NCBI GenBank assembly: GCA_950295325.1
Contig: OX485806.1
Coordinates: 26,474,001 to 26,538,000, forward strand
DNA length: 64,000 nt
Origin: Polytrichum commune
Taxonomy: Eukaryota > Streptophyta > Polytrichopsida > Polytrichales > Polytrichaceae
Reading direction: 5' to 3'
Part shown: piece after piece, positions 12,794-24,057 of the stretch
Numbering within the stretch: the stretch's first letter is position 1
Layout of the letters: every line of letters starts with the position of its first letter
The notes under the pieces: model-generated
The model's database searches: none
What the model was told of the DNA's origin: nothing
Seen by the model: only the letters and a program-made list of their open reading frames with translations
Translations under genes and position numbers: made by a program

Positions 12794-13293
12794 CACGGGT
12801 AGATCACTTAGTGCATTTTAAAAACGACGTGCGGCATAATATAGAGAGGATTAAAATCATTTGAAATAAAAATTATAAAGGAATTCCAAATAATGAAGGG
12901 GCCATTAAATGTAGACAATCCCATTATAAGTAAGTTAGATGGACATAGAACGTGGGCCATTATTGTTTTGTAAAATTGATATAGGAGCCGAAGATAAGGA
13001 TCCTAGAAGGTATGTTTAGTATGGTATGTCAATGGGTTTAGGACTCATGGGGATGGATGATAATTGGGATTTCCGTCTGTCCAAAATTACTTAAAAGGAA
13101 TATAGAGTACAAAAAATTGCAGTGACTTGGACAATATAAGTAATGAAAGGGTGCAAACAAATGGGCCATTTTTGAGATTGAAGTAATTATAGGGAGGCTT
13201 TAATTCAACCCTTGAAGGTAAATAGCCCCAAAACAAAAAAAAAACCCCAGCCACACGTGGTGCACAAAAATGCCTTAGAGTGATCTACCCGTG
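12794..13293. mobile_element. hAT-like non-autonomous element with perfect 8-bp target duplication
   Basis: Exactly 500 bp, from CACGGGTAGATCACT to AGTGATCTACCCGTG (15-bp perfect inverted repeats, extending imperfectly to about 26 bp). Flanked by ATTAAGTC on both sides (12,786-12,793 and 13,294-13,301). An 8-bp duplication with CA...TG ends is the hAT signature. No transposase. Confidence 0.93.
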
Positions 13294-13301
13294 ATTAAGT
13301 C

Positions 13302-14674
13302 CCAACCACCGAGCTATTCCAACATGGAGGCCGCTCTTTGTACCAATGTAGAGTTTTAGTGTCCTAAGCCTCATAACCTTGCACTCTCGTGCCGTTGACT
13401 TAGATGAAAAGGTTAACATTGCTATCACTTGGTGCTACAAATATACGATGAATGTAGATTACTCATTTTGTAAACATTCAAAATGCATCGATTAATGGTG
13501 ACATTGTATCAACGTTCATGATGTTTGGCCACCATGCAAGCACATGCTATCGTTCGCGAGTTAACCGCAAGGTGGTGATAATAAATAAACAAATTTATTT
13601 TAATGAAATATTACCGCATCATTTTGTCTTTGTCTTTTTCTTTTTCTTTTCTTTTTTCTTTTTCCGGTTCACACCATGACCGTACAACACGATGACCAAT
13701 TAGTGTCAACGCCACTACCTAGCCATTTAAGTGTAGCTTTTATATGCTTGTTTTTTCCCTTTGCTTCGAGTGTAAGAACTTAAACCGCTATCGAGTTCGT
13801 CGACGACTCATGTGAACATGATGACAAAATCATTCTAAAATGGCGCAAGGGGACAAAGCTAGCTACAAAAAGTGTATAGGCAAACGGACAATTGGCAATG
13901 CAACTCCCCTTTTGGAAATACTTACCACCACAAGTTTGCTATCTCCAACTTCCACTTGGAATATTACTACGACTACACGCTAGACATGTACCACCTCCGA
14001 TCCCGCAACCAAGAATCGGTCATGTCACTTGTAGGGTTGTAGCCAATACAACGTTCCAACCCGGAAACTAAGGTGGATGATGGGTCTTATTCGGACCCCT
14101 AGATTTGATTGGTATGTGGTTCGGTGAGGAGCAATGAGCAAACATCGTAAAGACGCGTGTTTAAAAGAGGTTGGACTACGTCTTCAAATGTTAGTAACAA
14201 CTTTACACTTAACAATGAACACAGTTGGAGGACCTATGTATTATCTGAATAAGAAGTCAACAACAATTATGCACTTCCGATAACCGTACCTAAATCAGGG
14301 GAGGTCCGATTTTCAATCCGGTTTTGGCATATGTTTCATCGTTGATTTGCTAATGCAACATGAGTTTGGTTGTGTAAAAACAACCATGTAACAAAGCCAA
14401 GGCATTGCATTTGCACCCACCAAGTTCAATCCCAAAATTTTGGGGCTCATGATGAAGAAAAGGGATCTCAAAGAGAGAGAGAGAGAGAGAGAGTTGTATT
14501 TAGCTTCAAAAATATAAAGTTAATGTACTCAAGGTCATCTCAAATGAATCAACAACAAACCTACAAGAGGTAAAGTTTTTATGTTGGATGAATGAGAAGT
14601 ACACTTGTATACGATAATTCCCTCCTCCCTCGTTTATATTCTTAGCATGTGTTGTATTACTACAAGATTTAGCT
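13302..14674. other. Gene-free interval
   Basis: Contains a CTTTTT-rich tract (about 13,625-13,665), a (AG) run at about 14,474-14,494, and a degenerate TAAGGTAGACG-family stretch (about 14,100-14,260). No gene. Confidence 0.4.
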
Positions 14675-15188
14675 CAAGGCCTCTTTACACATGGACCAAA
14701 AGCCACGACTCTGAAGATGTAAGGGCCCTCAAAAATCATTTAAAGGCCATGGGAAGTAGAAATCTCATTTTGCAATTGATGGGCCAAGCTTAGTGTAAAA
14801 CGAGAGTTCACTATGTTGAGGGATTGCAACATGTTTTGTAGATAGTCCAAAATAGTAGGTAGTCTAGGACCCACCATGGCAATATAATATTTGTAGGAGC
14901 CAAGGGGAATTTAATTGCTTGCCACAACCCCTTGTTTTGGGCTAGACCCATCTCTTTTTAATGGGTCTAACACAATATCTGCCAAATCATAAAACATTAT
15001 ATCCATTTGGTGCTATCTAGGATACCATGTAGATTTTTGATCCATCAAAAAATCTTAAGCCCCCATGCCCCCATGCCCTCATGGTCTAGTGTGAAGTGAA
15101 CTTGGACCATCTCCAACATCTTGACCAATCACACAATTTATATATCACAAGTCCAAGACCCTCAAGCTCTAGTGTTTACGTCGCTAAT
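14675..15188. mobile_element. Degraded relative of the GGGCCACTTC Tourist-like family
   Basis: The left end (aaggcctctttacacatggaccaaaagccacgact) and right-half landmarks (ctagtgtgaagtgaacttggaccat, caagctctagtgtttacg) follow the order of the element at 7,047. Boundaries are approximate. Confidence 0.5.
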
Positions 15189-15532
15189 ACAAGAAGGTCT
15201 ATGATCACATCGTAATTGGAGTGCTAATGTTGATGATTTAGGGAATTTACAATGTTAATATGCTATAGTTTTTATTTTTTTATTTTAAAATTTCCATTTA
15301 GGTACCTAGAACGAGGATTTCACATTTTTGTTACCAATACAATATGGATATTTAAGGGTATGTTTGTTTTATGTCCTACTTGGGTCTATATACTATGCAT
15401 GAACCTAGGCAAAAATCACCTAGTATCAATATGGTTGAAAATGGTATTGACCCAAATAATAATCTAGGTATACAAGTGTTATCTCACATTGACATACCCA
15501 CCAACTAGAGTCAATCTCTGACTGATGTAGTA

Positions 15533-15749
15533 CACTGATTATCCCAATTAGTGCATCTTAATGTTCCATGTTACGAAGCGCCGTAACTATTTAACGTGAA
15601 TGTAATATTTTACCAAGCACAACCATTTATGTTGTGTAATGCCTGAACAACCTACTGAATTTTTGTTCGTAACAATTGAACTCACAAGTACGACATTGTT
15701 GCACTGCGTAACTCCAAACAGTAACACATACTAATGGGGATAAATAGTG
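15533..15749. mobile_element. Stowaway-like MITE, ATTATCCCAATTAGTG subfamily
   Basis: The left end CACTGATTATCCCAATTAGTG follows TA; the right end is CTAATGGGGATAAATAGTG. About 217 bp. The shared subterminal part is (ggagttacgca/tgcgtaactcc). Confidence 0.8.
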
Positions 15750-15870
15750 TGGGTATTTCAAAAAATAACCCATGGGTAGGTTCTTTGGTACCATTTTCAA
15801 TGTTGAATATTGATAAGCATAAATTCACCTGTAGACCATATTGACATTGGTCACATCCTACTCGCCCAAG

Positions 15871-16203
15871 GCTAGATCACATCTTCACTCGGTTGGGCCC
15901 TGCCCCTCCCACACCTCCTTCAGTGCCCGGTCTTCATGCTTGCACATGCATGGGCACTTTTCCTCATTGGGAACCAATGTGACAATACCCGGTCAAAATT
16001 ACAAACATTCAAGTTGACATCACTTTCATTATTCCCAAGTTAATCGATGGAGTTCCTTCACATGCCAAAGGAGCTTGATGGCTTCAGTGACCAGGTATTG
16101 TCACATTGGTTCCCAACAAGGAAGAATTTCCACGCAGGTGTGGGCAAGAAGACCAGGCACTGAAGGAGGAGCAGCCCCCAACTGGATGGAGATGTGATCT
16201 AGC
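15871..16203. repeat. Long foldback: two arms of about 120 bp with a 92-nt loop
   Basis: The left arm 15,871-15,995 (gctagatcacatctt...caatgtgacaatacccggtca) pairs with the right arm 16,088-16,203 at roughly 80 percent by eye. The arm tips share 20 bp exactly (gggaaccaatgtgacaatac). The arms are more GC-rich than the surroundings. It could be a foldback transposon or a young hairpin RNA locus. Confidence 0.75.
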
Positions 16204-16400
16204 CCAGGGCCAACCTACTTCTATGAGATTTGTTGAGGGTGTTCTTGGCCACCAAGCCACAATAGTGTTCAAGAGATCCCTTCAATTTTAGGTCACGGCT
16301 CTTGGTCTGTTTGTAAAGCGACTCTTCTATTATATTATACATTACATTGATGAAGGTTTTTCTTTGCACTAATTGTCCTAGGTGGAAATTTCACTTAACT

Positions 16401-16595
16401 CGGTCCGAGATGACCTTAAACTACCGGATGATGGTGGAGAGATACCCAAATCTCAAGGAAGAGGTTGGCGGTTCGAATCCCGGCTGTGAAATCTCCTCTC
16501 TACTTGACGGAAAACTTGTCAGGTGGTGAACTGCCTCATGTGCTTTGGCGCTGGCCTGTCAGCCTTTTGTCTCAAAAAATAAAAAAATAAAAAAA
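16401..16595 (+). mobile_element. tRNA-derived SINE with perfect 10-bp target-site duplication
   Basis: 195 bp starting CGGTCCGAGATGACC, with a Pol III B box GGTTCGAATCC at 16,470-16,480 and a plausible A box about 35 bp upstream (tggtggagag). It ends in an A-rich tail (caaaaaataaaaaaataaaa). Flanked by TCACTTAACT at 16,391-16,400 and 16,596-16,605. A second, 5'-only copy lies at 5,311-5,445. The 60-aa frame across it is incidental. Confidence 0.93.
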
Positions 16596-16605
16596 TCACT
16601 TAACT

Positions 16606-18127
16606 GGAGAATTAGTCAAATTCTAGTTTATTTTCTTCTGGAGCAACATTTACATTTACTTTTGAAAATATTGTAGAATAGAAGCTTACATGCACACGTA
16701 TAAAAGTTGGTCTTCATGTGTAAGTATGCTTTCATTATGACCCTTAAGTTTGAAACCAAGTTGGGTTTTTGTTTATTCCCACTTTTGTTCATTAGAAATC
16801 GATCATGGTTAGCATTATGCATACCTTACCTACATATGTCAACAAAGAAGTATGTTGATATATATTATTTCAAAAGAATTATACCCATTTAAGGAGAAAC
16901 TGCAAGTGTTGTGTGAGTAGGTGATCTTGAACCAATACTGTCTAAATTTTCTTCAGACTACCATAAAATTAACACATTTGATGAGTTTCTACATTGTTTT
17001 TGTTGATGCCCTCTACTTTATACCAAATCTTAGGAACGCCAACTAAAAAACTCCGACTTCAAATATTTAAGGTCAGTAAATTTACATACAAAATCAAATC
17101 AAGCCATTTTCTTTTGAGCATCAAAATTTACGAAGATCCCATCTCGATGCTCTAGATGTGGGTATTTAACACAACAATAAAGGACATCATGAAAGAAAAT
17201 CCAATGTACACAACAATTTTGTTGCTATTTTCAAGCATTGACCAAGAAAACTATGATTTAAGTTGAATTGGAGCATTTTTTGGTCCACTTTACCATTTTT
17301 GTATCCTAGTACTTAACCCTCCACCTAAGAATATGCCAATTTGAAGGACTTTGTAATTTGGGCCACAATTTGATTTCAAAGCTCAAAATGGATTGTTTTC
17401 ATACAAGAGGAGAACACTGCCATTCTTTGCTTTTTAATTTAAAGGTCAATGTCATATTGAATTATTACTTGTAGCATCATAGAACATTCGATTCCCCCCC
17501 TTAATTATTTATTAATTAATTATTATTCAAAAAAACTTCTTCATACCAATGTAACCCTTGAAGGTCGTCCAAGGAGCCCCCTAAATGGGGTGTTCCAAAT
17601 TAAGTTCTTCCATGTTTTTCTTTTTCTTTTTCTTTTTCTTTTTCTTTGATGAAGTTATTTGTAAGTATATTGATTTATAACATATTTTTAAAATAAAACC
17701 ATTCCAAAAATGCAATTTTTATGGGAAGATTACTAAACAATCATTCCACCGATTGATATTTTGTTATTTGTTGAATTATTTTGATTCGTATCAAACATGT
17801 TTTCAGTCATGGATAAGGGGGGTATGTAATCAACATCTCTCCATGATTGTGTTGCCCATCGATTTTTGTTCTCGTGAAAATAAAATATTAAATGACACTT
17901 TCATTTCCAGCCTTTATGTGAAAGCGTGCCCTTGAAAAAATTACAATTCTGACTAAGTCAATCCCTAGAGTTGGTTGCGGACTTTGGATGTAAGCCCGCC
18001 AAAGAAAGAGAATTCATAGGTCTCCACACAACAAGATCATGGTTATTGAAGGGGATTGTACCTTTGACATCAAATTTTAGATTAAACCACTTGTGTTTAG
18101 GTGCCCTGAAAGTCTCTCAAGAATCTA
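16606..18127. other. Gene-free AT-rich interval
   Basis: Only 60-64-aa frames, opposed on both strands. A (TTTTTC)n tract lies at about 17,614-17,647. No recognisable feature otherwise. Confidence 0.4.
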
Positions 18128-18479
18128 CACTAAATATCATATTGAATGTCACCAAAGTGATTTATATTGCTCAATACTAATTGTAAATTTGCATGTGTAG
18201 TGTCATTGACTCTGAATATAAACCTAACATTATTTGTCATTCGTTGTATATAAAAATTGGACATTTAGATTTACAGTGTTGCAAATATTGGTTGTCATTA
18301 AGTGATTTGTCATCCAAATTTCAAGAATCCATTACGATAATTCGTTATACATAAATGTTAGGATGAACTAAAAGTAAATTGGAATGACAACATTCATGAA
18401 CTTATTCATAAGAAGTATCATAGATACGTCACCACAATGACATGAAACACTATATGACACTAAACCATTTTTTAAAGTG
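18128..18479. mobile_element. MITE of the CACTAAAT family, copy 2
   Basis: 352 bp from CACTAAATATCATATTGAATG to a degraded right end (...ttttttaaagtg), TA on both sides. Internal tgctcaatactaattgtaaa is shared with the copy at 41,532. Confidence 0.78.
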
Positions 18480-20257
18480 TAGTGACAAGATTGTTGCCCA
18501 TACCCACAAAACTATTAAGACATAAGTATGTGCACCGAGGTGGATTGAACGGCTACATGCAAGTTGTTGATCAATGACATCAATTATGGATCAATGACAT
18601 TCATATTGACTATGATGCTAGAGTTTCCAATTGGAAGATCTATGTACAAACTCGTGTGCAATGAACGTCTTTCGATTTCCACTATGATTGCTCTTAGGGT
18701 GGACTTGCATTTGTTGGCCATCATGGCAAAGTTTATTAGACTTCTCCAACATCAAACTACGCTTTGGACATCATATTGTACACATGATATCATTTTTTTT
18801 CATGTAGTGGTGTGCACTCACTTGGTCACCACATGAAGAAAATAAAAGATGTTGGGCTTAAAGCACACATGCCTTATTCAAACACCAACATCAGTCAAAC
18901 ACTTATTTATAGGTGCAAATGGTTTAGTAGTCTCTTGAAACGAATACTAGTGTAGTATTACTGTGAAGATTGATACGACAAGTCAGTGGTTGAGATAGCC
19001 TAAAAGTCAATGCCCATAACTATTATTATGGGCATATATATAAGATAGATGTACCCATTTCCAATAACTCAAAGCAATTTTGCATCAGTGTGGCACATAT
19101 GTGATAATGGAGTGATCTTTTACAAGCTTGGAAATTATCAATATCATGACGTTCAAACAAAAAAAAAATGATCTTATTTTGAAGCAATGAAATTACCATC
19201 ATTTTCAAAGGCGAGATTCTCTCCCAACCCGTATTCACAACATAAATTGACTTGTTTTTTTATAATTGATAGAGAAATTTCTGAGTACATTCAATGTTGC
19301 TTTCAAGGAACCCAAACGTGTGCCTTTTTGACTTACTTTTCCCCATTATGTTGAACTCCCCGACGGCTATAACTCCTCTCTCACATGTCAATTCCTATTT
19401 TCAACATTCCACATTAAAAAATGATGGTTACATGTGTGAAACTTAATGGGTTTAGGGGACTCTACATACTGTACTAAGATTTGGGTGGTTATCGAAATTG
19501 AGTATGTCTACCATATAACCCACTTAAGAAGCTTACATGTATTATTCTTGGAAGAAAAAAAATCGCGAATATATCACGAATTGAGGTCTAGTCACCTTAA
19601 TCTCATTCTTATGATATTGGATTTGCTTTGGATTCACTAATTGACCAAATCCCCCCCCCCCCCCCCCACATTTTCTTATTGCACATAAGAAAATGTGAAA
19701 CCTCATGGTAGTAACAATGATAGCAAACTTGTCTTCAATAAATAAATAAATAAATAAATAAATATTTTTCCCAATGCACAATACACAAAATGAAGAATAA
19801 GAAAATTACCAACTCCAAACTTGTTAGGCGAGTTTCTTTGCAAAAGAGGCTATAGGTATGAGGAAATGAAAGCACCCAATGGATGGAGGCCTCCTACAAG
19901 CCACTTATGAATCGCAAACATAATGAAGAGGAATGAGAAACATTATGGATGAATGACAAATGGGAGTAAGGAAGATTGTTGCAATAATATATGCATTTCG
20001 GCATCCAACATCGAGGGTGGGCGGGTGGATGCCGGCCTAGTGGTAGTTCCAATGTTCTAGCACCATTGGCCATTGGTGGTGGCATGTTAAGCAAATGGTT
20101 TAGAGATGGCTTGGGACACTACTCCATATGCATGGGTGCAATGGGCTGGGATGACATGGGTCCATACTAAGTGAGTCAACATGTATAGTGGTATTCACCG
20201 ACTTGGCTGCCTGCCACATGGAAGTAGTGTGCCCTGCAAAACTCGGGGCATAACTTA
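18480..20257. other. Gene-free interval with simple repeats
   Basis: A C17 homopolymer at 19,651-19,667 and an (AAAT)n run at about 19,738-19,763. Frames of 60-90 aa are not supported as genes. Confidence 0.45.
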
Positions 20258-20767
20258 GGGCCGCTTTACACTAGAGCATGAGGGCCCTTGACCCATGATA
20301 AATAAAATTATGCAATTGGTCGAGAAGTTGGAGACATCCCAAGTTCACTTCACACTAGAGCAAGAGGGCTTGAGGGACCAAAGAAATTCAATGCATGAAA
20401 TATCTACACGGTGTCCTACATGGCATCAAGTGGATAATGTTTCATGGTCTACCATATGTTGGGTCATGCCCATCCAAAAGAGGTGGATCTAACACAAGAC
20501 CAAGGGTTGTGGTCATCAAGTAAATTGGCATTGGCTCCTAGAACTAATATATTGCCATGGTGGGACCTGAATTACCTATTATTTTGGATTGTCCATAAAA
20601 TATGTTGCGGTCCCTCAACACGGTCCACTTTCGCTTCACATGAAGCTCAAGGGCCTACCAATTGCAAAAGTGGGGTTTCATTTCCCATGGTATGGCATTT
20701 GGATGGATTTTCAAGGGCCTCTAGATTTTCATGGTGACGGCTTTTGGTCCGTGGTGTGAAGTGACTC
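20258..20767. mobile_element. Tourist-like (PIF/Harbinger) MITE, copy 2
   Basis: From GGGCCGCTTTACACTAGAG to GGTGTGAAGTGACTC, with TTA on both sides (20,255-20,257 and 20,768-20,770), the expected 3-bp target duplication. Internal landmarks match the elements at 7,047 and 14,675 (catggcatcaagtggataatgtttcatgg). Confidence 0.82.
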
Positions 20768-20768
20768 T

Positions 20769-21558
20769 TAGGTAGACGTGCCTAATTCCAACACAACAAT
20801 CAATCATCAACTTGAGTGGTGTATGTGGTTAGGTGTGGATCTAAGAATGGACATTAAATAACGAACTTATGTTCAAAATTATACTAACTATTCCAAGCTC
20901 AATAACCAACATAATTGTTCGGGGGTGGGGACCTATGTGACCACTTAATGAACAAGAGAATCTTCACTTTCTCAATGAATAAGATATTCATACGAGCTCC
21001 AAAAATTACGAGCACGATTTGGATTTGCTAGCCATCTTACGTACGCTAAGGGCCGGTTTAGACTACGGTGAAGAAGCGCACTGGTCAAGAAATTTAGGGG
21101 GAATGGAGCAATATGATTGGCTACGAAATGGATTCTTCAGTGGCCGGGGTTTACACCATGGCCAAGACCTATATGGTGGAGACCTTCAAGAATGGAAGGA
21201 AAAAAATTGACATGGATGCCAACATGGTTTATTTATTTATTAATATTTTTGGGTTTTGTTTTGTCGTTGCTAAGGGAGTTCTCGAAAGGTTAAGTTTCTT
21301 GGGCACCCAGACCTCAAATCCTCAGACAGGAAACCTAAACAACAACTTGAGGCATTTTGTTGATTTGATTGGTTTTTCCATCATATCTGCCATACCAACC
21401 GTTGCCTTTGAATATAGCCTTGCATGGGATTGAAATTCTTGACCAACCAATGCACTTCTTCACCGGAGTCGACACCAACCCTAATTGCGTGTTTCATATG
21501 TTACTAGAAGTGGGTGCCGAGAGAGAAGTGTCCGAATTAGGCACATCTATCTTAACCA
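20769..21558. mobile_element. TAAGGTAGACG-family element, copy 1, interrupted by a nested insertion
   Basis: The left end TTAGGTAGACGTGCC abuts the preceding MITE directly; the right end is aggcacatctatctta. Internal order matches the copies at 57,261 and 62,065, but the sequence is split at 21,049 by a 432-bp insertion (next entry). Confidence 0.75.
21050..21481. mobile_element. Nested Harbinger-like element with TAA target duplication
   Basis: Inserted into the previous element, flanked by TAA (21,047-21,049 and 21,482-21,484). Ends GGGCCGGTTTAGACTACGG and, inverted, GGGTTGGTGTCGACTCCGG match at 14 of 19 positions. It carries a 106-aa open frame (21,113-21,433, MIGYEMDSSVAG) with no transposase motif; this could be captured host sequence. 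Confidence 0.7.
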
Positions 21559-21688
21559 AGAACACCAATGAGAGGAGCCCCCTGCACTGGGTCCAGCCAG
21601 CGAGCTAATAAGCATCATCACAAGCGACGACTACATATGGATGAAAAACAAACGATGAATGAAAACAAACGGATGAATATCGGATGAA

Positions 21689-22614
21689 GTGACATGTGGT
21701 CTACCCAAGCTGATCTGCGTCTTGAGCTTCTTCTTCCTTCCGAGCCTTTCTTCCTCCCTCCTCCTTTCCCTTCCTTTCCTTCTTCCTTTGCTTTTGTTTT
21801 TCTTCTCTTCGTTTCTCTTGGCGAGGCCAAGTCTCCCTTTGCAAAGGAGAAGAGAAGAGAGTCTCTATCTCGCCCTCCCTCCCTCCCTTCCTTCCTTATT
21901 TGCGCTTTTTTTTTGTTTGCGGTTGTGTGTTTGTTGTAACCCTTCCTTTCTTTCCTTCGTATCCACATCGGACCACATCTCTGCTTCCCGTTCGCAATTG
22001 CCCACGCGGTGTGGGCAATCGAGGAGCTCGCGGCACGGCTGGGGTTGGTGTGCGACGGGAGCTTCGTGGTCGTGCTTGCAAATTGCAAATTGCTTGCTTG
22101 GAAGGTAAAGGAAGAGGATTTTGATTTGAAGCGAAGGGTTAAGAAGGCGAGAGATGGAGGGCTAAATGGTGCGAGATAAAGGGCATGTGGTAGAGTGGAT
22201 GTTGATGTGGCAGACGGGATGTGGTAGAAGAGGTGATGTGGCGGTGAGAATATGTCTGACTGCTGGGAAACACCGCCGTTGTTGTGACTGAAGGGAAAAA
22301 GGAGAAAGGGGAAGGGATTCGTGTGTGGATCGTTGTTAGCGGTGCTGGATCGTTCGTGAGGGGCTATTAGGGTTTGGTGCGGGGTGGGGTTTCGTATCAT
22401 AGTCAGGCCAGGTCGGTTAGCGGACAATAAAATTGGTGCGCCTACGGTGGTCACGTGGCTAGAAAATTGTTTGTGGTAGGGTTAGTCGGCAGATTGTAGA
22501 GATAGAGAGGAAGAGGGTTGGGGGGGGATTGGTGAGATTTTTTATTTAGGGGAAAGGGAGGCAGGCTATTGCTTTTGTTAGTGTTGTTTGTTGTTGTGTG
22601 GGGGCGTGGATCAG
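21689..22614 (+). promoter_or_regulatory. Probable promoter and pyrimidine-rich 5' leader of the RING-H2 gene
   Basis: A marked shift from AT-rich transposon DNA to a CT-rich stretch (about 21,720-21,960) occurs just upstream of the RING-H2 ORF. Pyrimidine patches near transcription starts are usual in plant genes. The ORFs seen here on both strands are low-complexity by-products of the CT tracts. The transcription start was not determined. Confidence 0.4.
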
Positions 22615-24057
22615 ATGTCGTCTGTGGAAGGGACGCAGTACTGGTGTCATCAATGTAACAGGATTGTGAGGCCAACGGGGAGGGATGAGTTGATCTGCCC
22701 ATCATGCAGAGAGGGTTTCCTTGAGGAAGTGGATAATAACAACACAGGAGCAGGGGGAGATTTCCCACCGGGGAACCTACAAGATCATCATTACCCGTTC
22801 GGGGGCGGACACATAAATGAGGACATGATGGATCCGCCCATGGGGGCTAGGTTGGCGGACGGGCCGGGTGGGGTGCCGGCCGGTTTTCGTCGATACCAAC
22901 CGGGGACAAGAGGGCAGAGGAGCCATGGCCATCCTGCGGTACTACAAGTGTTGGAAGCCATGTCTGCGGTGTTGCATCAAATGCAGCCTCCGCAAGGTGG
23001 ACAGGAAGCGGGGGAAACGGATATGGGTGGGGATGGTATAAGGGCAAGGCCGGGTGGTGGAATTGGTGTTGGAGCTGGTGGGGGGGCGGGTGGCGGTGGG
23101 GATGCTACAGGGGGTGGGTTCAACCCTATGTTACTGTTGCAAGGCCAGATGCAGAACTTCCTTGGAGGAGGAGGCAACGTGGAGGTTTTCTTCGACAACG
23201 GCACAGGGATTCCGAGGCGGCTTCCGGGTAACTTTGGGGATTATTTTTTAGGTCCTGGGTTGGATCAACTGATTCAGCAGATTGCAGAGAACGACCCGAA
23301 TAGGTACGGGGCACCGCCCGCCTCGAAGAACGCGGTGGAAGCCATGCCCACAATTCAGATTTCGCAGGAGCATTTGGGAACAGATGCGGCACAGTGTGCG
23401 GTTTGCAAAGATGAGTTTGAATTGGGAGCTGCCGTGAGGCAGATGCCATGTAAGCACATGTACCACTCAGATTGCATCTTGCCGTGGCTGGCGCAGCACA
23501 ATTCGTGTCCTGTTTGCCGGTATGAAATGCCAACAGATGATGCTGATTACAATCAGGCGCGCTCGTCGTCTCCTGCCCCGCAATCCGGGCCAAATGCACA
23601 ACCCACACCTACTACTGCTGCTGCCAACAACCCAAATTCGGGGAACAATAACCAAGGTGGTGGTGGGGGGGATGGCGGTGGTGGATTCACCTTCTGGGGT
23701 ACACCAGCTGGATTTGGTTTCCCTCCTCACGAAGCAACAGCAACTACAGGGAGCCGAGACGCGGGATCGAGTGCACCCACCAGTGGCTTGGGGAGTGTGC
23801 CTCAATCAAGCAGTGCCCCAGCTCCAGCTCACAATTCTGAACGAGCTAGCCTTGCGAGACGACTCTCATTACACTTTCCACACCTTCCTTGGATGTTTAG
23901 CAGATCATCTACTCCTCCTCCGGCTCCTGCACCGGCTGCGGGATCATCAGGCTCGAGTGGAGGTCCCAACTTACCAGGAGGTGGCTCCAACCAAAACTCA
24001 GGAGATCGTCGGAACGATGGAGATGGCCACATTCCACGACAAGAGGATTTGGATTAA
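22615..24057 (+). CDS. RING-H2 E3 ubiquitin ligase with N-terminal zinc ribbon (RNF126/BCA2-like plant family)
   Basis: Intronless ORF of 480 aa. The start chosen is the ATG giving MSSVEGTQYWCHQC; an in-frame non-ATG extension of nine codons exists upstream. Residues 11-31 form a four-cysteine zinc ribbon (C11, C14, C28, C31) of the type that opens plant RNF126-like ligases. A long Gly-rich, low-complexity linker follows. The RING is residues 261-301 and begins CAVC, continues PCKHMYHSDC and ends CPVC, which is the C3H2C3 RING-H2 pattern with all metal ligands present. The C-terminal third is Ser/Pro/Gly-rich with a basic-hydrophobic motif (ERASLARRLSLHFPHLPW, about 409-426). The family transfers ubiquitin from an E2 to substrates, mostly in the cytosol; the substrate cannot be read from sequence. 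GC content is well above the flanks. A single-exon ligase of this length is normal for the family. Confidence 0.95.
   Translation: MSSVEGTQYWCHQCNRIVRPTGRDELICPSCREGFLEEVDNNNTGAGGDFPPGNLQDHHYPFGGGHINEDMMDPPMGARLADGPGGVPAGFRRYQPGTRGQRSHGHPAVLQVLEAMSAVLHQMQPPQGGQEAGETDMGGDGIRARPGGGIGVGAGGGAGGGGDATGGGFNPMLLLQGQMQNFLGGGGNVEVFFDNGTGIPRRLPGNFGDYFLGPGLDQLIQQIAENDPNRYGAPPASKNAVEAMPTIQISQEHLGTDAAQCAVCKDEFELGAAVRQMPCKHMYHSDCILPWLAQHNSCPVCRYEMPTDDADYNQARSSSPAPQSGPNAQPTPTTAAANNPNSGNNNQGGGGGDGGGGFTFWGTPAGFGFPPHEATATTGSRDAGSSAPTSGLGSVPQSSSAPAPAHNSERASLARRLSLHFPHLPWMFSRSSTPPPAPAPAAGSSGSSGGPNLPGGGSNQNSGDRRNDGDGHIPRQEDLD

Noticed and set aside
16401-16595. A tRNA gene, because of the perfect B box GGTTCGAATCC
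   Set aside because: No cloverleaf or acceptor stem; body length, A-rich tail and target duplication show a SINE.
21618-22454. 278-aa minus-strand ORF antisense to the RING-H2 leader
   Set aside because: Low-complexity Ser/Arg/Lys-rich product of the CT-rich leader, overlapping shorter frames on both strands; no domain.
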